In this document: piece by piece, positions 58,740-64,000 of the stretch
Layout: every line of letters begins with the position of its first letter
How positions within the stretch are numbered: the stretch's first letter is position 1
DNA from: Pseudoxanthomonas sp. F37
GTDB taxonomy: Bacteria > Pseudomonadota > Gammaproteobacteria > Xanthomonadales > Xanthomonadaceae
DNA length: 64,000 bases
Direction: 5' to 3'
Assembly (NCBI RefSeq): GCF_022965755.1
Contig: NZ_CP095187.1
Span: forward strand, 434,001-498,000
Notes under the pieces: model-generated
Database searches by the model: none
Told to the model about the DNA's origin: nothing
What the model saw: the letters and a program-made list of their open reading frames with translations, nothing else
Program-made: the position numbers and the translations under genes

Positions 58740-58826
58740 TAACACGCCGCCGGCAGAATGCTCTCCGCAACGAGGCATCTCTCTCCTCCCGCGTTGCACC
58801 AAAGCCCGGTTCCTGCCGGGCTTTGT
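58740..58826 (+). ncRNA. Candidate small RNA with pyrimidine-rich loop and intrinsic terminator
   Basis: GCAACG (58767-58772) pairs with CGTTGC (58792-58797), exposing a 19-nt loop containing CTCTCTCCTCCC, which is complementary to Shine-Dalgarno sequences. Next comes a perfect terminator hairpin, AAAGCCCGG-TTCCTG-CCGGGCTTT (58801-58824), followed by GTGCTTT. No protein-coding gene precedes this terminator on the plus strand, so an sRNA is the simplest explanation. C/U-rich loops are known in xanthomonad sRNAs such as sX13. The promoter is not evident. Confidence 0.4.
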
Positions 58827-58879
58827 GCTTTCCGGGCGGCGCCGTGCCCGTGGCATGCTTCCGCCATGAGGACCGCCCC

Positions 58880-59965
58880 ATGCCGTTCCGCACCTTGTTG
58901 CCGCTTCTGATGGTCATCGCGTCTCACGCCACGGCCGCCGCCGACGAGGCGCCGCCGCCACCCGTCGTGATCGCGCACCGGGGCGCGAGCGCGGTGCTGC
59001 CGGAGCACACGCTGGCGGCGTATGCGCGCGCCATCGAGGACGGCGCGGACTACATCGAGCCGGACCTGGTCGCCACCCGCGACGGCGTGCTGGTCGCGCG
59101 GCACGAGAACGAGATCGGCGGCACCACCGATGTCGCGCAGCGGCCGGAATTCGCCGCCCGCAAGCGCCGGCAGGTGATCGACGGGGAGACGTTCGAGGGC
59201 TGGTTCAGCGAAGACTTCACCCTGGCCGATCTGAAGACGCTGCGCGCACGCGAACGGTTGCCCGACCTGCGCGGCACGGTGCACGACGGTCGATATCAGA
59301 TCGCGACGCTGGATGAGATCATCGCGTTGGCGGCGCAACACGCTGCACGTACCGGCCGCAGCATCGGCCTGATCCCCGAGATCAAGCATCCCAGCCACTT
59401 CCAGCGCATCGGTCTGCCGATGGAGGAGCGCCTGCTGGAAACGCTGGCCGCCCACGCCTACACGCGCGAGGCACCAGTGGTGATCCAGTCGTTCGAACAG
59501 GCCAACCTGCGCGCGCTGCGCGGGCGTCTCGGCGCAGCGCAACGGAACATCCGCCTGCTGCAGTTGCTCGGCGCGCCGGACGGGCGGCCTGGCGATGCGC
59601 TGGCGGCAGGAAAGCCGACGCGCTATGCCGACCTGATGACGCCCGCAGGGCTGCGCGAGATCGCCGGCTATGCGGACATCATCGGGCCATGGACACGCCT
59701 GCTGATCCCGGTGACACAGAGCGGCGCACTGGGGACACCGACGCCCCTGATGGCGGGCGCGCGCATGGCAGGCCTGCAGGTGTGGCCGTACACCTTCCGG
59801 CCGGAGAACCACTTCCTGCCCCCCACGTTGCGCGAAGGCGACGATCCGCGCACGCGCAGCGAGGCGGGAGCCCTTGCCGAGATCCGCGCCTATCTGGCGC
59901 TGGGGATCGGCGGCTTCTTCACCGACGATCCGGCGCTGGGGCGGCGCGCGGTGGACGAGCGCTGA
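58880..59965 (+). CDS. glpQ: Periplasmic glycerophosphodiester phosphodiesterase (GlpQ-like)
   Basis: The start at 58880 (Shine-Dalgarno GAGGA) gives a 361-residue precursor with a signal peptide ending near TAAA (about residue 20). The GDPD motif IAHRGASAVLPEHTLAAY is followed by the metal-binding pair in YIEPDLVATRDGVLVARHE. The larger GlpQ-type insert is also present (GLIPEIKHPSHF, QSFEQANL). It hydrolyses glycerophosphodiesters from phospholipid turnover to glycerol-3-phosphate and an alcohol. An upstream in-frame ATG at 58823 lies inside the terminator hairpin and is rejected. It converges on fabB with a 12-bp gap. Confidence 0.88.
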   Translation: MPFRTLLPLLMVIASHATAAADEAPPPPVVIAHRGASAVLPEHTLAAYARAIEDGADYIEPDLVATRDGVLVARHENEIGGTTDVAQRPEFAARKRRQVIDGETFEGWFSEDFTLADLKTLRARERLPDLRGTVHDGRYQIATLDEIIALAAQHAARTGRSIGLIPEIKHPSHFQRIGLPMEERLLETLAAHAYTREAPVVIQSFEQANLRALRGRLGAAQRNIRLLQLLGAPDGRPGDALAAGKPTRYADLMTPAGLREIAGYADIIGPWTRLLIPVTQSGALGTPTPLMAGARMAGLQVWPYTFRPENHFLPPTLREGDDPRTRSEAGALAEIRAYLALGIGGFFTDDPALGRRAVDER

Positions 59966-59977
59966 GCCGGGTCCGGG

Positions 59978-61186
59978 TCAGGCCCGGCCGAACACCAGGC
60001 TGGCGTTGGTGCCGCCGAAACCGAAGCTGTTGGACATCACCGTGTCCAGCGTCGCCTCGCGGCTGGCCTGCACGATGGGGAAACCCGCCGCGCCTTCGTC
60101 CAGCGTCTCGATGTTCGCCGAGCCCGCGATGAAGCCATCGCGCATCATCAGCAGGCAGTAGATGGCCTCGTGCACGCTGGCCGCGCCCAGGGAGTGGCCC
60201 GACAGCGCCTTGGTCGATGAGATGGGCGGCAGCGCATCGCCGAGCGCGGTGCGGATGGCGTCGAGTTCGATGATGTCGCCCAGCGGGGTGGAGGTGCCGT
60301 GGGTGTTGAGGTAGTCCAAGGGCCGGGAGACGCCTTCCAGTGCCATCCGCATGCAGCGCACCGCGCCTTCGCCGGAAGGCGCCACCATGTCGGCGCCATC
60401 GGAGGTCACGCCGTAGCCCAGCAACTCGGCATGGATGCGCGCCCCGCGCTTCACCGCGTGATCGTAATCTTCCAGCACCAGCATGCCGCCGCCGCCGGCG
60501 ATGACGAAGCCGTCGCGGTCCGCATCGTACGGGCGCGAGGCGCGGGTGGGATCGTCGTTGCGCTTGCTGGACAGCGCGCCCATGGCGTCGAACATCATCG
60601 TCAGCGCCCAGTGCAGTTCTTCACCGCCGCCGGCGAACATGATGTCCTGGCGGCCGGCGCGGATCATGTCCGCCGCCGCCCCGATGCAGTGCGCGGAGGT
60701 CGCGCAGGCGGCGGAGATCGAATAGCTCACCCCCTTGATCCTGAACGCCGTCGCCAGCGTCGCCGACACCGTCGAGCACATCGTGCGCGGCACCATGTAC
60801 GGCCCCACCTTGCGGATGCCGCGCGAGCGCAACAGGTCGGCGGCTTCGATCTGCCATTCCGCCGAGCCGCCACCGGAGCCGGCGATCAGGCCGGTACGCG
60901 GCTGGCTGACCAGCGCATCGTCCAGGCCGGCGTCGGCGATCGCATCGCGCAGCGCGATGTAGGCGAACGCGGCGGCATCGCCCATGAAGCGCTTCTGCTT
61001 GCGGTCGATCTGCGCGTCCAGGTCGATCTCCGGCGCGCCGCCCACCTGGCTGCGGAAGCCGAGTTCGGCGTACTGCGGGATGTGGCGGATGCCCGAGCGG
61101 CTTTCGCGCAGGGCGGAAGACACGGTATCCGCGTCGTTGCCCAGGCAGGAGGTGATGCCCAGGCCGGTGATGGCGACACGGCGCAT
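59978..61186 (-). CDS. fabB: Beta-ketoacyl-ACP synthase I
   Basis: The 402-residue condensing enzyme has the nucleophile Cys161 in [12 protein letters not shown]. The two catalytic His are in [11 protein letters not shown] (near residue 296) and [14 protein letters not shown] (near residue 331). The C-terminal [13 protein letters not shown] is also present. The Cys-His-His triad and close match to E. coli FabB (Cys163) separate it from FabF. It elongates cis-unsaturated acyl chains. It starts 2 bp after fabA on the same strand, the classical fabAB operon for anaerobic unsaturated fatty acid synthesis. Confidence 0.94.
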   Translation of the reverse strand: MRRVAITGLGITSCLGNDADTVSSALRESRSGIRHIPQYAELGFRSQVGGAPEIDLDAQIDRKQKRFMGDAAAFAYIALRDAIADAGLDDALVSQPRTGLIAGSGGGSAEWQIEAADLLRSRGIRKVGPYMVPRTMCSTVSATLATAFRIKGVSYSISAACATSAHCIGAAADMIRAGRQDIMFAGGGEELHWALTMMFDAMGALSSKRNDDPTRASRPYDADRDGFVIAGGGGMLVLEDYDHAVKRGARIHAELLGYGVTSDGADMVAPSGEGAVRCMRMALEGVSRPLDYLNTHGTSTPLGDIIELDAIRTALGDALPPISSTKALSGHSLGAASVHEAIYCLLMMRDGFIAGSANIETLDEGAAGFPIVQASREATLDTVMSNSFGFGGTNASLVFGRA

Positions 61187-61188
61187 GA

Positions 61189-61704
61189 TCAGAAGCTCTC
61201 CGTCGAGGTGAACAGGCCTACGCGCAGGTCGCGCGCGGTGTAGATCTCGCGGCCGTCCACGAGCATGCGGCCATCGGCCACCGCCAGCACCAGCTTGCGG
61301 TTGACCACGCGGCTGATGTCGATCTCGTAACTGACCCGCTTGGCGGTGGGCAGCACCTGGCCGGTGAACTTCACTTCACCGGAGCCGAGCGCGCGGCCGC
61401 GGCCGGGCGCGCCGATCCAGGTCAGGAAGAAGCCGGTCAGCTGCCACATCGCGTCCAGGCCCAGGCAGCCGGGCATCACCGGATCTCCGATGAAGTGGCA
61501 CTTGAAGAACCACAGGTCCGGATGGATATCCAGCTCCGCGCGCACCATGCCCTTGCCGTGCGCACCGCCGTCCTGGCGGATCTGCGTGATGCGGTCGAAC
61601 ATCAGCATCGGGTCGTTGGGCAGGCGGCCGCTGTCGGGGCCGAAGAGTTCACCGCGCGCGCTGGCCAGCAGCTGTTCGCGGGAGAAGGAGGCGGGGGCAT
61701 TCAT
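61189..61704 (-). CDS. fabA: Bifunctional 3-hydroxydecanoyl-ACP dehydratase/isomerase
   Basis: The 171-residue hot-dog-fold enzyme has catalytic His70 in [14 protein letters not shown] and Asp84 in [12 protein letters not shown], exactly the numbering of E. coli FabA. It dehydrates 3-hydroxydecanoyl-ACP and isomerises the product to the cis-3 isomer, the entry point to unsaturated fatty acids. The ATG at 61704 gives the standard length; the open frame upstream runs past the promoter. The inverted repeat at 61734-61749 lies in the likely promoter. fabB follows after 2 bp. Confidence 0.95.
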   Translation of the reverse strand: MNAPASFSREQLLASARGELFGPDSGRLPNDPMLMFDRITQIRQDGGAHGKGMVRAELDIHPDLWFFKCHFIGDPVMPGCLGLDAMWQLTGFFLTWIGAPGRGRALGSGEVKFTGQVLPTAKRVSYEIDISRVVNRKLVLAVADGRMLVDGREIYTARDLRVGLFTSTESF

Positions 61705-61733
61705 TGCGGGGTCCGTTCTGCGAAGCGCAAATA

Positions 61734-61749
61734 ATGCACACATGTGCAT
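61734..61749. promoter_or_regulatory. Inverted repeat in the fabAB promoter region
   Basis: ATGCACA-CA-TGTGCAT is a 7-bp-arm inverted repeat centred 37 bp upstream of the fabA start codon. On the minus strand it lies in the spacer between AAGACA and CATTAT, a weak promoter pair. The position suits a FabR- or DesT-like repressor controlling unsaturated fatty acid synthesis, but the sequence does not match an operator I know. Confidence 0.5.
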
Positions 61750-61918
61750 ACACTTGTCTTGATGCAGATCAACGCGGGTTTTTCCATACGCCGGCGTACC
61801 ATCGCTGCGACCCAATTGCGGCAAGGGTTTGGCGTGGCCTGTCCGCATCCGCACGCGCATGCGCATGGGCCCGCCAAGCCTCCATGCGATCGCGTACGGC
61901 GGCCGATATCATCGCGTG

Positions 61919-63001
61919 ATGCGCAAGATCATCCACATCGACATGGACGCCTTCTACGCGTCGGTGGAGCAGCGCGACGATCCGTCGCTGCGGGGACGGC
62001 CGGTAGTGGTGGCCTGGCGTGGCGAGCGCTCGGTGGTGTGCGCGGCGTCCTATGAGGCCCGTGTCTTCGGCGTGCGCTCGGCGATGCCGGCCGTGCGCGC
62101 GGAGCGGCTGTGTCCGCAGGCGGTGTTCGTGCCGCCGGACTTCGCGCGCTACAAGGCGGTGTCGCGGCAGGTGCGCGAGATCTTCCTGCGGCATACGGAT
62201 CTGGTGGAACCGCTGTCGCTGGACGAGGCCTATCTGGACGTCACCGCATCGAAGTCCGGCCTGCCGACCGCCACGGCGGTGGCCGAAACGATCCGTGCGC
62301 AGATCCGCGAGGAGACGCAGTTGACCGCCTCGGCCGGCGTGGCGCCGAACAAGTTCCTGGCCAAGATCGCATCGGACTGGCGCAAGCCCGATGGGCAATT
62401 CGTGCTGCGTCCGCACCAGGTGGAGGCCTTCCTGACGCCCTTGCCGGTGGAGCGCATTCCGGGCGTGGGCAAGGTGATGCAGGGCAGGTTGAATGCGGCC
62501 GGCATCCACACCGTCGGCGACCTGCGCGGCTTCCAGCAGCGCGATCTGGAACAGCGCTTCGGCAGCTTCGGTGGCAGCCTGTACCGGCGCGCGCGCGGCA
62601 TCGACGAGCGCCCGGTGGAGCCGGACCAGCCGGTGCAGTCCATCTCGTCGGAGGACACCTTCGCCACCGACCTGCCGCTGTCCGAACTGGAGCCGCACAT
62701 CATCCGCATCGCGGAAAAAGCATGGCAGGCCAGCCGCAAGACCGAGCGCGTGGGCCGCACCGTGGTGCTGAAGCTGAAGACCGCGCAGTTCCGCATCCTG
62801 ACCCGCAGCTTCACGCCGGAAGCGCCGCCGGCCTCGGCCCAGGAGTTCATCGACATCGCGCTGGCCCTGCGCGAGCGCGTGGACCTGCCGGCCTGGACCC
62901 GCTACCGGCTGGTGGGGGTGGGGCTGTCGGGCTTCCGCGACCGCGACGAGGTGGCGGCGCAGCCGGGGCTGTTCGACGGGCCGGAGCTGGCTGCCGGTTG
63001 A
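61919..63001 (+). CDS. dinB: DNA polymerase IV
   Basis: The 360-residue Y-family polymerase begins MRKIIHIDMDAFYASVEQRD with metal-binding Asp residues. It has the signature SLDEAYLDVT, the TASAGVAPNKFLAKIASDWR stretch, the helix-hairpin-helix IPGVGKVMQGRL and a little-finger domain. It ends in QPGLFDGPELAAG; QPGLFD-type tails resemble beta-clamp binding motifs. It performs error-prone translesion synthesis. No LexA box is evident upstream. The start at 61919 fits the family; earlier in-frame codons are not conserved. Confidence 0.94.
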   Translation: MRKIIHIDMDAFYASVEQRDDPSLRGRPVVVAWRGERSVVCAASYEARVFGVRSAMPAVRAERLCPQAVFVPPDFARYKAVSRQVREIFLRHTDLVEPLSLDEAYLDVTASKSGLPTATAVAETIRAQIREETQLTASAGVAPNKFLAKIASDWRKPDGQFVLRPHQVEAFLTPLPVERIPGVGKVMQGRLNAAGIHTVGDLRGFQQRDLEQRFGSFGGSLYRRARGIDERPVEPDQPVQSISSEDTFATDLPLSELEPHIIRIAEKAWQASRKTERVGRTVVLKLKTAQFRILTRSFTPEAPPASAQEFIDIALALRERVDLPAWTRYRLVGVGLSGFRDRDEVAAQPGLFDGPELAAG

Positions 63002-63027
63002 ACGGAGCAGGGGGCGGGGGTTGGAAT

Positions 63028-63059
63028 AGACACACTCAAGATATATCTTGAGTGTGTCT
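63028..63059. promoter_or_regulatory. Perfect 32-bp palindrome, likely PadR operator
   Basis: Half-site AGACACACTCAAGATA followed by its exact reverse complement gives a 32-bp perfect palindrome with ATATAT in the centre. It ends 21 bp before the padR start codon. PadR-family repressors usually bind AT-centred dyads in their own promoters, so autorepression is likely. It has no U tract, so it is not a usual dinB terminator. Confidence 0.8.
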
Positions 63060-63080
63060 GAATAATCCTATGGAATCGCC

Positions 63081-63680
63081 ATGTCTCCTCTGACCTCTCC
63101 CCATGGCCGTGGCGGACGCCACGGCCATCCCGGCTACGGCCATCCCGGCGCGGAAGGCGAGGGCCCCGCCCGCGGCCGTCGTGGCCGCATGTTCGACCAG
63201 GGACAGCTGAAGCTGCTGGTCCTGCATGTTCTGGACGCCCAGCCCAGCCACGGCTATGAAGTGATCCGGGCGATCGCCGACCTTGCCGGTGGCGATTACA
63301 GTCCCAGCCCCGGCACGGTGTACCCCACCCTGACCTGGCTGGAGGACATGGGCCTGGCCGAGGCGCTCGCCCAGGACGGTGGGCGCCGCCAGTACCGCAT
63401 CACTTCCGAGGGACGCGTGCAACTGCAGTCGCGGCGCGAGCACCTCGATGCGTTGTTGCTGCGCCTGCGCGAAGGGCGCCGGCATGCGCTCGCGCGGCGC
63501 GCGCCCGAGATCGAGCGCGCCATGGAAAACCTGAAGACCGCGCTGCGCCTGCGCTTCACCGACGGCACGCCCGATGCCGAGGCGCTGCACCGCATTGCCG
63601 CCGTCATCGACCACGCAGCCGTGGAGATCGGGCGCGATGCGGGCGGCAGCGCGCGCGCGGCCGCGGAGCAACTGCCATGA
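63081..63680 (+). CDS. PadR family transcriptional regulator
   Basis: The 199-residue protein has a Gly/His-rich N-terminus (HGRGGRHGHPGYGHPG), which could bind metal (inference). The winged-helix PadR domain follows (about residues 40-115) with LKLLVLHVLDAQPSHGYEVI, SPSPGTVYPTLTWLEDMGLA and RQYRITSEGR. A C-terminal helical dimerisation part resembles class I PadR proteins. It lies 21 bp after a perfect 32-bp palindrome, the probable autoregulatory site. The DUF3861 gene overlaps by 4 bp and is probably coregulated. Metal- or drug-responsive control is possible, but the effector is unknown. Confidence 0.88.
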   Translation: MSPLTSPHGRGGRHGHPGYGHPGAEGEGPARGRRGRMFDQGQLKLLVLHVLDAQPSHGYEVIRAIADLAGGDYSPSPGTVYPTLTWLEDMGLAEALAQDGGRRQYRITSEGRVQLQSRREHLDALLLRLREGRRHALARRAPEIERAMENLKTALRLRFTDGTPDAEALHRIAAVIDHAAVEIGRDAGGSARAAAEQLP

Positions 63681-63988
63681 AGCAGCATCGCTATCGCGTC
63701 ACCCTCGAACACCTGGCCGACGCCAAAGGCGCACCGTCCACCTACGACGCACCGCTGCGCTTCGAGGTGGGCAACCACGACGACGTGTTCGCCATCGTCG
63801 AACGCATGCGCACGCGCGCGGACCTGGCGCCCGAGGCCGCCACCGCCCTGGCCGTCGGCCTGAAGCTCTTCAGCGAAGTCATGCTCGAGAACCGGGGTCA
63901 TCCCTTGTTCGCCGAGTTCGCCCCGCACTTCCGCGACTTCATGAAGACGCTCAAGCAAGGCCCCGCGGCGCCCGCCGCGAACGCCTGA
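63677..63988 (+). CDS. DUF3861 family protein
   Basis: The 103-residue soluble protein matches DUF3861: an N-terminal YRVTLEHLADAKGAP, a middle with NHDDVFAIVERMRTRADL and a C-terminal helix with LKLFSEVMLENRGHPLFAEF. No function is known to me. Its ATG overlaps the padR stop (ATGA), so the two are cotranslated. Eight bases after the stop a short A run and AAGCCCGG begin at the window edge, perhaps the left arm of a terminator. Confidence 0.82.
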   Translation: MKQHRYRVTLEHLADAKGAPSTYDAPLRFEVGNHDDVFAIVERMRTRADLAPEAATALAVGLKLFSEVMLENRGHPLFAEFAPHFRDFMKTLKQGPAAPAANA

Positions 63989-64000
63989 AAAAAAGCCCGG

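Noticed and set aside
58823..58879. Earlier start for the glycerophosphodiesterase
   Set aside because: It falls in and just after a terminator hairpin and gives 19 residues before the signal peptide. The ATG at 58880 has its own Shine-Dalgarno.
61705..61866. N-terminal extension of FabA
   Set aside because: The extension is Arg/His-rich with no homology and covers the promoter dyad. FabA is 171-172 residues in relatives.
63028..63059. The 32-bp palindrome as a dinB terminator
   Set aside because: The centre is AT-rich, no U tract follows, and it lies in the position of a padR operator.
63989..64000. Terminator at the right edge
   Set aside because: Only an A run and AAGCCCGG are visible; the second arm would lie outside the window, so it cannot be confirmed.

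Overview
The window is a 64 kb chromosomal segment of about 68-70% G+C with almost every base in tightly packed genes. The gene set points to the Xanthomonadaceae (Lysobacterales), probably near Pseudoxanthomonas, Stenotrophomonas or Lysobacter: a YajQ-type c-di-GMP protein, TonB-dependent receptor plus MFS sugar loci, an E3 subunit carrying lipoyl domains, atp-glmU-glmS order, REP elements with a RAYT transposase, and DUF1415. This placement is inference from gene content. I see no rRNA, tRNA, CRISPR, prophage or complete insertion sequence.

Layout. 1-7.3 kb: rRNA modification (rsmC end, rsuA), a HAD phosphatase, a RAYT flanked by inverted REPs, then small housekeeping and membrane genes. 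7.3-8.7 kb: an OmpW porin with a possible leader ORF, and a DUF1801 protein. 8.7-20.1 kb: a carbohydrate locus with a LacI regulator (frameshifted as read), a GH65 disaccharide phosphorylase fused to beta-phosphoglucomutase, a TonB-dependent receptor, an MFS permease, a secreted six-hairpin glycosidase-like protein and a secreted esterase. Together they suggest uptake, trimming and phosphorolysis of an alpha-glucoside. 20.1-27 kb: a transporter, a DNA glycosylase, a TspO-like protein, pyruvate dehydrogenase E2 and an E3 with two tandem lipoyl domains, and outer membrane genes. 27.3-34.7 kb: the full atpIBEFHAGDC operon, with palindromic repeat elements in three consecutive intergenic gaps, followed by GtrA and glmU.

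36.7-45.4 kb: a seven-gene minus-strand operon lies between glmU and glmS. It encodes a membrane-fusion protein, an ABC ATPase, three MacB/FtsX-like proteins, a sigma54-type response regulator and its histidine kinase. A near-consensus sigma54 promoter and a cluster of TGTCCG dyads lie just upstream, so the operon appears to carry a complete autoregulated sigma54 circuit.

47.5-58.6 kb: a seven-gene minus-strand operon encodes a YjfI-like DUF2170 protein, a PspA/IM30 protein, a YqiJ-like OB-fold membrane protein, a YqiK flotillin, a 1774-residue AAA+ ATPase, a coiled-coil protein and TelA. I read it as an envelope stress or membrane-remodelling module, and it is the best candidate here for an under-described system. 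The window closes with a glycerophosphodiesterase, fabA-fabB, dinB, and a PadR regulator behind a perfect 32-bp palindrome.

Two genes (lacI and the membrane-fusion protein) are each broken by one missing base in a five-base C/G run. These may be sequencing errors or real mutations, so raw reads should decide.
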